A DNA stretch of 64,000 bases from Adiantum capillus-veneris (GCA_014529385.2 CM043966.1:86208087-86272086); one strand, 5' to 3'. Positions 35,437 to 47,348 are shown, counted from the stretch's first letter. Numbers and translations are program-made. Notes: generated by a model not told the origin, from the letters alone.

Positions 35437-36132
35437 TCAAAGATAGTGGTCCATTGGGTTAGGTCGTGTGACAACAACGGTGGGCAATTTGTGGTGGGTT
35501 AATTTCTGTGTAGGCAATGTAGGTTTACGTGTATTGGTTTGTCGTTTAGGTATCCACAATTTCCTAGGCTTGGTTTCCATGATTGATTTCTTAACCCATA
35601 TTTTTGTGACCATGGTGGTGGATGATCGCTGAGCTGCTACATGTGGCGATGGTAGAGGTTCCCATACATGGTCCGTTTGTACGAATGGCTTGGCTAAAGA
35701 TTGGCCCTCGTGTTGGATGATTAAAGTGTTGTCCTGCCAGTTTGGTGTGGCTTGATAAGTGTGCATCCATGGCACTCCCAGAATAACTTCTTCGTTAAGA
35801 TGTTGATCTTCGACCACATGAAATTGATGTGGATAAACTATCCCATCAATGGTGATTGGTAAATTTATGTGGCCTAGACTGTCCATAGTACCTTTGTTTG
35901 CTACTTTGAACCCCATAGTGTTGGGCATTAGAGGTTCCTGTGTGATTTTTCTGAAAGTGGAGTAGTTAACCACATTAGCTCTGGCCCTTGTGTCCACTAA
36001 CGCTCTTTCGGTGGTGCCATCGGCAAGTTGTAACTGAATGCGTAGATCCATTCCTCCTAACCATGTAGCCACCGTTTGTATGGATGCTATCGGAACATTC
36101 TTAATAGCCACATTTTTTTGTTCTTTCCTCTA
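35437..36132 (-). pseudogene. Second retropepsin-like domain (PR2) after integrase, element C
   Basis: About 225 residues opening after a TAG near 36131. Retropepsin hallmarks: GGMDLRIQLQLADG, ALVDTRARANVV at the active-site position, and EEVILGVPWMHTY at the second Ile-Leu-Gly position. The Gly of Asp-Thr-Gly is Arg here, so proteolysis is unlikely. A basic Pro/Lys/Thr-rich tail (KPRKLWIPKRQT) follows. Element C also has a normal protease before RT (40119-40790), so this is a second copy. It overlaps the integrase end in another frame at a run of seven A, suggesting it was once fused to the polyprotein. E and F have relatives. Confidence 0.7.
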
Positions 36133-37601
36133 GAAGTTTTCTTGTTCCTTGCGTTTTAATATTGTGAGTTTGGCTTCCTATTGTGCTTGTTCCCGAATGT
36201 CCTGTGCTTGACGTCTGCACTGAGCTGCTACATGGAGTGTTGCGAGTTCTTCTGGTATTAGCGGGAAGAAGATATTTCTTTAACTTGCAACCACTCGTCC
36301 AATTAGGCATCTCCTCTCCTGCGAATGTTGTAAGTTTCATGGCGCCACTTTGTGATATATCATGGATTACAAAAGGCTCCATACCTCGCTTTTTGAGTTT
36401 TTTGGAGTGTTGTTTGAGGGTATACATGAGAACGTAATCCCCTTTTTGGAACTCCTTTCCAATTATGTGTTGATCGTGGAAAGCTTTCATTTTTTTTTTT
36501 GGCATATATCCCAGCTATCGCTTTAAGTCTGGTTTCATCTAATTGTTCTAGGGTGTCTTGTCTCTCCGATAGCTCATGGCCCGTCCATCCTAATTGTGTT
36601 GCCACTCTAAGGGATTTGATTAGGAATTCCAATGGTAGGATCACATTAATCTTGAATACCAGGTTAGTCGTTCCAATGGAAGTTTTAAAATCTACACAGT
36701 AAGCCCATAAGGCTGTGTGTAGCTTTTGATCCCAATCATTTCTTGAGTCACTGACTATCTTGGTGAGCATGGTGCATAGGATTTTGTTGGTACTCTCTGC
36801 CTGTCCATTGGCTTGCCCATGATAGGGTGCTGACTTGTGATGGACCACCATGAATTCGTCAAGGAGGCTTTCAATGACGTCGTTCACAAAGTGTGTTCCC
36901 CTATCGCTCACTATTTCGATTGGTAGTCCATATCGCGTAAAGACGTGTTTGAAAAGGAACTGAGTTGTAGTCCTTGCATCATTTTTTTGGGTTGCTTTTG
37001 CTTCCACCCATTTTTTCATGTAGTTTGTTGGTGCTACGATGAGGTATTGTGCGTGAGTCCTGTCTCCTGGAGGTATGATGGGACCAATGAAGTCAATGCC
37101 CCATTTGGTAAAATCACGTACACCCATCATTGGCCTCAGTGGCATTTCATCTCTCCTTTGGGGTGGTTTTGTGCGTTGACATTCATCATATTGTTTGACA
37201 TATGTTGCTGCATCCATGAATAGGGTTGGCCACCATATGCCTTAGTGTAGCACGATCCTTTCCATTTTATCAGCAGAGAAGTGTCCCCTTGGTTGTCCTG
37301 AGTGTGCTTGATCTAGGATGATGTAATATTCGCTTTCTGTAGCACACAGCCGTAATTGTTTGTCCTTTCCCCGCCTATACAGTTGGTTGGCAATGAGCAG
37401 ATAGTGTTTGGCCTCTTCTTCAACAGTTTTCATTCTTGCTTTTCCCCATTCCGCTGGAAAGGTTTGGTTTTTTAAGTACTCAACTATGTGAGCACTCCAT
37501 TTAGGTGCTTGTACTACACAAAACATGGTGGCATGTTCCACTGGGGGCTGCATTATACAACTATCATAGGATTTTACATATTTATGGACATTGTGTTCCA
37601 T
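36101..37601 (-). pseudogene. Integrase of Tat-like element C
   Basis: N-terminal part at 37242-37601 ends in a degenerate HHCC motif (HSGQPRGH, then YDECQR with one Cys replaced by Tyr). The core frame 36360-37217 has D42 (GIDFIGP), D105 (VSDRGTHF) and E141 (GQAES), the DD35E spacing. The C-terminal part at 36101-36505 (KEFQKGDYVLMYTL) is in another frame. Relatedness to the Tat/Athila side rather than chromoviruses is seen from the TKWGIDFIGP style and the absence of a chromodomain. Confidence 0.85.
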
Positions 37602-37625
37602 GTTTGGCGAGTAGACGTCAAATCT

Positions 37626-38560
37626 TTATAACCGTTGGCCTGTCTGTGTTTCACCAGTTTGAAATCCCATATTTTGTATATGAGCTTGTCTTAGTATCCC
37701 ATCCTTACCATGTTTGTACATCCATCCTGCTAAAAGTTGGAGATTTTGTGTTTGATGGATAATTGATGGTTGTCTTTCTATGTGCAATGAGCTGATTGTG
37801 AGTAGAGGAATGACCTCTTCGCTCCATCTTGGAACCATTTCTATGTTAAACAAATATGAATGAGGAATGTCATCATCAACACCCTCAGATGCTTCCCCAT
37901 GAAATAGTCGTGAAAGATGTTCTGCTCTTTGGTGTGTGGTCCCCTTTTTTACGACCACCGAGAAGTCAAACTCAAGCAACAGTATAAACCAACAAAAAAT
38001 TCTTCCAGTGTTGCAAGGTTTGTTTACTAGATATAGCAGTGCTTGATGATCCACGAAGAAGACAAACTTGTTTGCTAGAAGGTAGTGTCTACATTTCTTG
38101 ACAACATAGATCATTCTCATACCTTCTCTTTTCGTAGTGGTATAATTTCTCTCTGCGTTGTTTAGTTGCCGACTAGAGTAGCAAATGGGAAAATCCATTT
38201 TCTTCTCTCCTAGCTGGGCTAATATGCACTCGATAGCATGGGTTGATGCATCCACATGGACATGAAAGATTTTGCTCCAGTCAGGGGCTTGCAAAATTGG
38301 AGCCAAAATTAAATGTTGCTTCAATTTTGGAAAGCCTTCTCACATTCCTCCGTCCATTCAAACTTAGTTATGAGGGTGTATAATGGCTTAGCTATTACAA
38401 CATACATATATATGAAATGCCTGTAGTGTCCGTAATGACCCATAAATGCTTGCACTTCTTTTATCTTCATTGGTCTCAATAGTGTAGCAATTATTTGCAC
38501 CTTTTCTTGATCAGTTGAAATTCCATTTTTTGGACACAATGTGGCCCAAAATTCTACCAT
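37626..38560 (-). pseudogene. RNase H and RT connection of element C
   Basis: 38321-38560 carries the RT thumb/connection (KNGISTDQEKVQIIA, EVQAFMGHYGHYR, WTEECEKAFQ). After a frameshift, 37626-38324 carries RNase H: FHVHVDAST (Asp), ERNYTTTKREGMRMIYVVKKCRHYLL (Glu) and FFVDHQALLYLV (Asp), ending in AEHLSRL where the last Asp is Glu. Degrades the RNA strand in RNA-DNA hybrids in an intact element. Confidence 0.8.
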
Positions 38561-39402
38561 GTCTCACCATGAAGATGCATTTTTCCGGGTTTAAGCAAAT
38601 AGGATACGTTCTGTATTTTTCAAAAGACTTTTCCCAGATGGGCGATGTGGTCACTTCGTCGAATGGGAATGAACACAAAGATCACCCATGTGGATCTCCA
38701 AAAATTGTGTGAGATATTCTTTGAATGTGTGGGTCATTAGTCTTTGAAATGTGGCTGGGGCATTGGTCAAGCCGAAAGGCATTACCCTGTATGAAAATAT
38801 ATCCCACTCTATCGCAAAAGTTTTCTTATGTTGATCTTCCACTTTAATCGCAACTGGTTGTAGCCTGAGAACCCATCCAAGAAACTATAGGCCTCTTTCC
38901 CTGCTACCCTCCCAATAACATGATTGGTTATTGGCAGTGGGTAGTTATCCCTGATGGTGGCTGCATTTACTTGTTTGAGGTTCACACATACACGCAGTTT
39001 GCCATTCTTTTTGGGCACCACCACAATGGAGGACACCCACTCGGTGTGCTCAATCTTGTAGATAAACTCAGCATCCTTAAGCTTTTCTATTTCCTTGGCA
39101 AAAATTTCATTGTATGTGTAATGACATTGTCTACGTGGTCTGGCATCACTCTTAAGAGGAATCGTGTGCTAACATATCTCAGGATCTATCCCCTTTAGAT
39201 CTTTGTATGACCATGCAAAGACATCTTTATATCGCCTAAGCCTATCGACTAGAAGTTTCTCTTCCTCTTCAGTAAGGTCCGTGGAAATATATGCCGGTTT
39301 AGGCTCCTCACGAGGTTCTGCTAAGTTGATGATTTTGGTGTTTTCAGGCCCATCATATGAAATTACTGGTTCTTTTGGATCTCGTTTGGGTTTTTGCACC
39401 AC
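38561..39402 (-). pseudogene. Reverse transcriptase of element C, active site lost
   Basis: From 39402 leftwards: KRDPKEPVISYDGPENT and EEEKLLVDRLRRYKDVFAWSY, then SSIVVVPKKNGKLRVCVNLKQVN, SFLDGFSGYNQL (first Asp) and [15 protein letters not shown]. The YxDD box reads HMGD, so the first Asp of the pair is Gly. Three frames are used. Inactive. Confidence 0.85.
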
Positions 39403-39465
39403 TATCTTCCTATCCTGAATGGTATACTTCTTATAGTGGGAAGGTGCATCAAATTTATCATCATT

Positions 39466-40905
39466 TTATTCCTCATCAGTTTCCATTTTTGTTGTCCAAA
39501 CTTCCTTCAAATCTCGTTTTAATTCACTGTATTTGACTTTGTGCTCCATTTTGAACAACTTAATCGATTTTTTGGTAATTTTCTCTTTTTTTGGTTTTTG
39601 TTTTGATTTTGTTTTGGTTGAATCAAGTTTCATATATCGCTTTGATATCCTGTCCTTGAGGCAGTTAATCTCTTTGACTAACCTCAAGTATTGAGTTTTG
39701 TCAGTTAATAGAGGTATCGAGTCCTCGTTGTACTTATTATATTTGTTTATGCGTTTATCTCGATACGTGCGTTGTCTTCGAGGGTTTTGGTTTGGGAAAT
39801 CATAGTAGATCACTCGTTGATCCTTCCGTTTGATGCTCTAACTCGAGCTACTAGACAGCTCATCGTCCGCGTTATCCTCTAGCGTCTTATCAGTCGAGTC
39901 TTGAAAATCTTCTTCATCCCTTTGGACAAGGTCTCTTACAGAGATTTCATCCACTATATGTCGGCACTCGGAAACCCCTTCCTTGTCAGGTCATCTTCCT
40001 CTGTCTTCGGAGTTAGGCGGACATTCATCATCTCGAATGGAATGCTATCATACCCTTCCTCATCACAGAATTTGGTGAGGGTCACCTCGTTTACACAAAC
40101 ATCAACAGTAGCTAGTATTTATTGCCATCCAAAAGGTTCGAACATCTCTTTTGGAAAAGGCTCTGGTATGTATGCTTCGTCTTGTGCAGTCCTATCAAGA
40201 ATGCACTTTTCCTTTTTTAGACTTCCACAATCTGAAGATCCTCTTGTCCATTGGTGACCTTTGTTCTGGAGCCAAGCCGGTATTCCTCCTTCTTGGTCAA
40301 TTGTGGAATGCAAGTCTTCTCCTGGGGTTCTTTCTACGTCTCTATAGCTATGATCTGTGACACTAATTTTTGTAGTGACATCCTTGTTCCTGAGATAGAT
40401 ATAGTCGTAGCCCCAATCTTGCACCATTTTGAGCTGACGCATGAATGGTCTGCCCAGTATGATGCCAAAATTGCTGCTCTCATCGAAATTCATAATAGCA
40501 AATGTGTGTTTATATGAAATTCCACAAGAGGTTACTACAATCTACTCCAAGATGCCAATAGGTCTCTTTGAGTACCCATCCGCTAGTTGAAGTTTCATTC
40601 TAGTTTTCCTTAGAGCAGGTTTTTTCCATTTTTTCCACATTGCTTTGGTGGCTATGGAAATTCCGGCTCCACTATCCAATATCGCTACCGATTTTACATC
40701 CTTGTATTTTATCGGTAGGGTAGTATCTCCTTCTTCACCTTCACAATAATCCCCTACCTTGTTACTGGTACTGGCTCATGTTTAGTTTGTTTCGAGGGTT
40801 GTGTCTTTAGTGTGTTTTGAGAAGCCTCGGGTGAAGGAATTACAAGTCCTATTTTTTCCAAATTTTTTCTGACCTCACCCCAAAGATGCGGTCTGATATA
40901 CAGTA
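39466..40905 (-). pseudogene. Protease PR1 and linker to RT, element C
   Basis: PR1 at about 40400-40790: VAILDSGAGISIATKAMW (Asp-Ser-Gly intact), RMKLQLADGYSKRPIGILE, one stop, then FAIMNF and GIILGRPFM. This is the usual retropepsin layout and matches PR1 of E (52701-53120) almost domain for domain. A conserved linker (SYRDVERTP, EKCILDRT, EPFPKEMFEPF) and a Lys-rich segment (39466-39813) ending YSELKRDLKEVWTTKMET lead to RT. E has the same order. Confidence 0.8.
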
Positions 40906-41991
40906 ACTCTGACAAAGTCAGTGTACACGGCGGATAGGGGATGACATCATCTTGTGAAGAGTTTTAGTATCCATCATCTTAGGATTGGCATTCCATTGAG
41001 ATGGGACTTTCCTTACCTCCGATCGAGTTTCAAGGTTACCAATAAATGAAGGTAAAGTCTTCAACGACTGCGGTTTAGTGTCTTCTGATATTGATGTGCC
41101 TGCATCGCCATACAATGATCGGATGTCATTTGGGTAGAGCTCATGCTCCAGGTGGAATTTTGGGATAGGAGCTGACACAAGTGTGGCACTTCCATCTTTT
41201 CTATTCTTGATCTATTCCCATAGCTCTTGAGGCCATTGTTCTTCTACCTCCGGAATTGGCAGTGGTACTTGATAATGCGTTCCATCTGTTGTATTGGCTA
41301 CCACCCTCGTATCCAAAGGTGTTTCGTCTACAGGATTGGGTAGGTTATTCTCTTCAATTACCTGCCCCTCTAACTCCTAAATCTTTTCTCGTATGAGTAC
41401 CTCGGTTTTTGGAGTCGTAGGAACTGATGGTTCCATAAGCGCTTGAGCGACTTGAATGAGCTCCTAGCACATCTTTAGCCTCTCTTTCTCACAGCTTGGA
41501 TGAGGATACGTTAACCACCTATCCTCTTGGGTTTGGTTAGGCTTTAGCCATGTCTTGTAAGCTTTCAGAATTGCGTCCAAAGGTTCGAACACCTTGTCTA
41601 CTAAGACTGACCCTCCTGATGGCAGATCCGATGGTTTCTTTATCTCGTTGTTGCCCTTAAGGTCTCTTTCCCTTTGAAGTTGTTCCTCTGTTTTCAACAA
41701 TTTGGTTTCCAATGCTTTTTTTTCCTTTTCTCTTTTGGCTTTCATCTTGTTTCATTTTGCCTTCTAGGATTTTCAAGGGGTTCGGACAGACAAGCTGTCT
41801 ATCTCTGTTTGGCTAACTGGGACCTTCCTTGCTACCTCATGTGTTTGAGCTCTAGTGACCGCGTTTATCGGAATGTTCGGTTTTGTTTCTGATCCACTTG
41901 AGTTTGGCACAATCCCTATTTTGTTCATGGTTGCTTTTCCTTTGTTTTTGGGGTTTTTTGAGCAGTGTGAATAAGATGGTCGGTCAAGCAT
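40906..41991 (-). pseudogene. Gag-protease linker with coiled coil, element C
   Basis: Contains KNPKNKGK and VTRAQ just after the knuckle region (also in E), a Lys/Glu-rich helix at 41464-41745 (KREKEKKALETKLLKTEEQL), and ELYPNDIRSLYGDAG...LKTLPSFIGN near 41100, which matches E (DVQSLYGDCG...LKTLPSYLGD). Role unknown; it is shared by both Tat-like copies, so it is part of the lineage. Confidence 0.7.
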
Positions 41992-41999
41992 CCGTCAGA

Positions 42000-43876
42000 A
42001 TCCAAAAAATTTCACCCGTTCTTCTTTATTCAGACAAACTCTAGCCCAGTGAGTTGTCCTGCTCTAGGAGGGTAGCCCCTAGGTTTGTAGCCTTGATTTA
42101 CCATAAACATGAGCATATTCTCATTGACCAAGTAATGATTTTGGGTTGGTTGTGCTATGTATGAAGGCTCGGCCATTTCTTCCGGAATTATCCATGGATT
42201 ATGTCCCTCTGGAGCATATGCATTCCTATCAATTTCCCTTTCATAAGTATTGTCTGAATCTTCTCAGTATGAGACTACCTGGATCATACTCTCATCAGAA
42301 GGTGGTTCTATGGGTTGAGAAATCCTTACCATAGCCCTATTTTCCTGGGGTAAGAGAGGTTGATGTCCCAACACACGTTGAGCTTTTTCCTGACCCAAGA
42401 TTGTGTTATTTGGCCCCACTTGGTACCTTGGAGGGGGAGGAAGTTGTTGCCCCCCATGTGGTCCGTATTGTCTCTCTCTAACATATTTCCGACTATAGAA
42501 ACATTCATGAGTTTCATGGTTTGTCCATTTTTGTTCTGTAGCACACCATTTCAATATTCGTTGTGCGTTTACTCCTGGCCTTTGTTGAAGGTTGCACCAC
42601 TGGGTTGGATGATCTCCTCCACAAGTATCACATTTTTGGGTGGGCGGTTGTCGTGTGTTTAGGTTTGTCGTGTTTCCTTGGTTTATCCTCCTGATCACTT
42701 CTTCAATCATTCGATCAACGTCCGACACAGTTGGGTTTTGCCCTCCTAATTTTGTCATGGACTCACTCGTGGTTGAAGAGGTGCTACTAGTCCCCTGATT
42801 TATGTCTTCAAACACCTCCCCATATGCTTTGCAGTTATCCACAAGATACAACGCCTAAGTTTCGTGACTTGCTCAAAGGTTACACATGCCTTCAAGTGCA
42901 AGTCCTTTTTGAGAGTGTCATTTCTCAATCCTTCTATGAAAAGGACTGATAGTCTTCTTTCTATGTACTGCTTGAAATGAAGCAATGCTTCCTTCACTTT
43001 CTCTTTTTCCTTTTGTCTAAATGCATAGATCTGGGAGACAGTGTTATACTTGATCCCTCTTTTTGAGAATTCCTCAGCGAATTCTCGGAGAAGTTGCTCA
43101 ATACTTGGGAATTCCTATCTATTTAATGGTTGTAACCAAGTCAAGGCAGTACCTTCCAATGTCAACCCAAATCGTGGTCCCCTTGGTGTGGCTTCTCTTG
43201 GTTCATAATCTCCTCTTGGTACTAACTGTGGTATCCTATTTGCTATATGTTCATCAAGTCAATCTCGTGTAATAGTCGGAGGGATTCTAGTGGTGTAAGT
43301 GATGTCACGAACAATAATGCCCCTATGTGTGTTCATGGAAGCCCTAGACGTTATCGATCCTAAAGGTTCTGCTTTTGGGACTCATTCATGTCCATAATAA
43401 TCCTCCACTCTGGTTCTCAAGGGGCTCTCATGTACAGTCTCAGGTGTGATGTGAGTAGTCTTATTTTTTACCTCTTCCGGATTTACGTAGTATTGGTGGA
43501 GTGATCCTCCAAAATATGTATATCTCTCTAACTCCTTTCGATTCATTGGAGAGTACTTTTGGCCATACTTGTCCATTATGACCACCTGAATACTTCTTCC
43601 CTTGGTGTATGTGTAAACATACAAGTCTATTAATTCTTTGATGTGGGGCTCGTCACATCTGTAATAGAGTGTTTGTTCTCCATTATTGAACTTATAAAGC
43701 CCCACATATGTGTTGTCTGTGTTAAGGCGCTCTGTCTCATTGGTGCGTCTGAGTACCGCATTTTGTTTCTCCATTTTGGGTGGTGCATCGGCCAGCTCAT
43801 TATCTACCTTGTCCTTGGTGCCGGCTATTCCCCATTTATCCACAATAAAAGGGTTATGAACCACTAGGTACATCAT
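42000..43876 (-). pseudogene. Gag of Tat-like element C
   Basis: Open N-terminal frame 43382-43876 (165 residues; MDKYGQKYSPMNRKEL resembles E). Capsid signature LTLEGTALTWLQ near 43130 and KRGIKYNTVSQIYAFRQKEKEKVKEAL follow in broken frames. The frame 42264-42851 carries a knuckle-like CDTCGGDHPTQWC and a conserved WTNHETHECF block shared with E, then a Pro/Gln-rich tail. Frameshifts near 43380, 42990 and 42260. Confidence 0.8.
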
Positions 43877-44228
43877 TCCCTCTCGATCGAAATAGACATT
43901 TTAATAAACGATAAACCAATAGTATTTATGACACTATAATTTTCTGAATCAAGACCAATTGGTTCTTCCCCTCGACAATCCATGGGGCAAGTAATGGATA
44001 GAATCAAGTTGGATGGTAGTAGCAGGTAACATATGGAATCCACAATGGCTCAGATAGTTGTTGGAGGTGCAAAACCTTGAGTGAAGATCCTTCTCACCTA
44101 TTCAAGAAATGTCTGGTGATTAGAGGATTTACATAGAAGATATGCAAATGGATTCAAAGGACTTGGAAGATAGGGTTCTTCAAGAGAAAACTATTATTGG
44201 GAAGGAAGGCAATGAAAGCAAAGCGCTT
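43877..44228. other. Unassigned 350-bp segment upstream of C gag
   Basis: No credible frame and no LTR or PBS of C recognised. I see nothing else to name here. Confidence 0.3.
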
Positions 44229-44558
44229 TTAACCTGCACACAAATTGTTAGATCCTACTACTTTTGGTAAATTTGAAGGACCAGGAACTATCGTGTATTT
44301 GAAAATGACATTGCAATAGCTAGCTTCACCAAGATCATTATCCAAGACCGTAGGGAAGCGATAGTTGCCATTGGAAGAAGGAAGAATGGGGATGAGTGGA
44401 ACCACACCATTCTTGCCATCATAACTGTTAGTAGTGAGTAATGTTTCACTGGTTATGCCTATGGCTTTGTAATAACCGATTGGTGTATTGAGTGATTGCT
44501 CAAGGCTCGATGTGAGCTTGAGGTTACTTTGTATATTTTGTGAATTCAATACATCCAC
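44229..44558 (-). CDS. Unrecognised open frame, possible exon or gene fragment
   Basis: 109 residues without a stop, ordinary amino-acid composition (TTNSYDGKNGVVPLIP, then NYRFPTVLDNDLGEASY), unlike the biased products of the flanking repeats. It does not look like a gag or pol piece. The left end reads CTGTGTGCAGGTTAAAAG on the coding strand, which could be a splice donor after CAG. It may be a fragment of a host gene or part of element C leader. Function unknown. Confidence 0.3.
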   Translation of the reverse strand: MDVLNSQNIQSNLKLTSSLEQSLNTPIGYYKAIGITSETLLTTNSYDGKNGVVPLIPILPSSNGNYRFPTVLDNDLGEASYCNVIFKYTIVPGPSNLPKVVGSNNLCAG

Positions 44559-44971
44559 TCACTTTTAAGAAAGTTTGGGTAACACCTAGTGGATCAACTC
44601 TAAAAACAAATCTTGTTAGTCCGACAAATTCCTCCAATCCGCCCTCCAAAAAAAAAAATCCATCTGAACATTTTTCCCGTATGCGTGTAGCCGTCCTTCC
44701 TACCCGTGTTGCCTCTGTGCAACTTCACAACTAGCCAAAGGCGCCATTGTCCGGTGCCAGGAGCCCCTCATGATCAACTCTCCTTGGCCCCTGCCTAACA
44801 CCCTCAACACATAGCTTCAAGCACGTAGCAAGAGAGACTCATGCAAGGAATAAATCTCTTTGATCAATGAAAGATAACCTACGTGGATCTCATGAGAGAG
44901 AGAGAGAGAGAGAGACTTTGTTCTTCCCTCAACCCGAGAGGCACTGAGAGAGAGAAACCATCTTGCAGACT

Positions 44972-45009
<38 letters not shown>
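44559..45009. other. Intergenic stretch with simple repeats
   Basis: Holds a (GA)n tract near 44894-44914 and a TA/TG run at 44972-45010 that touches the B-type LTR. Nothing else identified. Confidence 0.5.
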
Positions 45010-45016
<7 letters not shown>

Positions 45017-46406
45017 TTCCCAAATTTTGGGTCTCTTTTTTTTTTTTTATAAGATTCTTATGTGTGTTTTGTAAAAAGTTTGGTTTAGAATGCTTATTTG
45101 GTAGTATTGTAAGGTTATAAAGTAAAAATCAAGGTGGTTACCATGTTCCAATAGGTCAGACAGACGATTGGTTAAGTTTTGAAAAAATCCACTTTTTTAG
45201 CTTTTTGTGCTTTTTGGTACCTTTTTGCAAAAAAACAGGGTCAGATCCTTAATCTACGAGTCCTGAGAAAGCTATGGTTTAATTTTGTAAAAATTTTCTT
45301 TTCAAAAGATTTTAGACTATTTTTAGCTTTTCATGATTTTTAGTGCTTTTTAGTGAAAAGCGAGTCCGCTTTCTTGTTCCGATGGACAAGGGAAACTCTT
45401 GGTTCAATTTTAGAAAATTTTACTTTTTTTCCTTTTTGCGCTATTTTTAGCTTTTCGTGCTTTTTGCGTTTTTGAAAAGCAACATGCTTTTTAAGATGAC
45501 CTAAATATAAAAATAGTATTTTTAGTCTCCGTCGGATTTAAAAACGATCACCTAAAGAAAAAACGAGATTTATACGAGAATCAGGTTTAGAAAAGGCGAG
45601 CCCATACATACATTGGGACAATACGGGGAAGTCATAATTATGTTGGGGCATCACCGTACGACATAGTCTAGTCACGGTCTCATTAGTTGCCGGGATACTA
45701 GACAGTTAGTCAATTTTTACTGTAAAAATTGAATGGCAAGTGGGAGAATTGAATGCAGGCCATGATTTTAGAAAAGTCCTAAAAGTTGTGCAGCTACTCC
45801 TAGTTAAGAAGGTAGCGCTAATAGCTTCAACAGTCCAGCCTCGTGCAGTCCCTATAAATTCACATGTAGCCCTCAATTTTCAGTGTTGGACTGTTGTGTC
45901 TACTACCTCACTGCAATACGTACATATTATACAGAGAGGTACAAGCTCTTCATCATCGTCTCCATAAGCTCTTCTCTCTCATCCACGAGAAGAAGAAGAA
46001 GAAGAAGAACACTCTCTCTGTAGTGCTTATTATCTCCTCTCTCTTTTCAGACTGTGTGCGCTCTCTAGTGGCTTTCGTGGTGAAAACCTCTACATAGATC
46101 TCATCATCGCTCTCTTGCGGCAAAGAAAGAAGCCTTTTGACAGACCCTAATCAATCCTAAAGCATGGTGAGAAGCTCTAAAGTCCATAACCATCATCTTT
46201 TTCTCCCTCTTTGTCGTTTTTTGAGTAGTTACCCTCTTGGTGGTTGTTTTTTTGTAAAGAAGTGCATGTATGAACTTGTCGGGTGTGTATGAAGTTTCTC
46301 CATGCTTACTTCATCATGTTTAGCACGCTGATTTATGCACACGTTGTGTTAATGGTCATGTGTATACATAAAAAGCGCTTTTTATTTTACATGACGTAGA
46401 CGACAG
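45010..46406 (+). repeat. Partial B-type LTR
   Basis: TGTAAGATTCCC start, matching the LTRs at 17916 and 27721 through the GTCGGATTTAAAA block, the TATA box (45853), the GAAGAAGAAG tract, the donor-like GGTGAGAAG (46166) and AAAAAGCGCTTTTT. It stops at about 46406, where the LTR of element E begins. Either a solo LTR cut by E or an end of a lost element. Confidence 0.8.
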
Positions 46407-47326
46407 TGTTCGCAGCAAGTTAACACGAACACCATTTTTCGGAGTTCTCTTTGTAAAACACTTATTATTTTGATGAATCGGGAATATTGTAACTCCTATT
46501 TTCTCGGATAAACTCTGTAATTAATGAGACGGGGCTACAAGCTTCCAGATTGTATCAGCCAGTCATTACCTAGCTTTGCTAGAACTCCAGATTATTAGTT
46601 TTGACCACCCAAAAACCTTGGCTAAGGTATAAAAGCCAATTTTTATAAGTTTTTTATAAGTTTAGTATAAGAAATACACAATGTGAGCTAACGGCGCTCA
46701 CTCCTCTCCTTTTTGCGCTTCCTACTCCCTCTCTGGTTGTCACATTGCAGTCGCGTTCGTTGCATTGCAACCGCAAGTAAGAGCTCTACGCATTGACATA
46801 AGCAATTCACAGTAATCCGTAGCTTTTGGCGTCGCCGACCCGCGGCCTAATTTTATCATAACTAGGAATTTACACTTTCAAATAAAAAACTAAGCATAGG
46901 CGGGGTATTGGGGCATCATTGCTAAACATTTAGATGCATTTTGGGTCAAAAACGGCTAGGTAAAAAATCCACTGCTGTTAATAATCGCGATTTTGGAACT
47001 TGACCTAAAGTGGGGTTTGAGACCCTAAGCATGTGTGCTTAGGTTTTGTAAACTTGTCCTAGAAGTTTCGTTACATTTGGATGTCGTTTGATGCTGTAAC
47101 GGATGTGATTTGCTTACCAATGAGCGATTGGCTTTTAGTGATTTCAGTCACTTGAGTGTAACTTGAGTTAGATGCAAGTTGTTAGTTGTTTTCTGAGAGA
47201 TTGACACCCTCGTGCAACCTCTATGCACTAGTCAAGTCAGCTTCATCCCGTTGATTGACAATTTAATCATGGTTCTCGCTAATACTGCAATAAGATAGGA
47301 TGGTGAGGTTAGACATGCGTCCCACA
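46407..47326 (+). repeat. 5' LTR of element E (about 920 bp)
   Basis: End fixed by CCCACA just before the PBS. Start placed at TGTTCGCAGC, where similarity to the B-type LTR stops. It includes a half-palindrome TTAATAATCGCGATTTT near 46978. No second copy is in the window, so the start is tentative. Confidence 0.55.
46628..46635 (+). promoter_or_regulatory. TATA box of element E LTR
   Basis: TATAAAAG about 220 bp into the LTR. Confidence 0.55.
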
Positions 47327-47328
47327 TT

Positions 47329-47348
47329 TGGCGTCGTTTTCGGGGATC
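47329..47348 (+). promoter_or_regulatory. Primer binding site of E (tRNA-Asp type)
   Basis: TGGCGTCGTTTTCGGGGATC resembles the TGGCGCCGTTGCCGGGGA primer site known from Athila/Tat-type elements, with three differences. Confidence 0.75.

Noticed and set aside
36183-36437. Plus-strand frames across 35.3-43.9 kb
   Set aside because: They are antisense shadows of the minus-strand gag-pol of element C.
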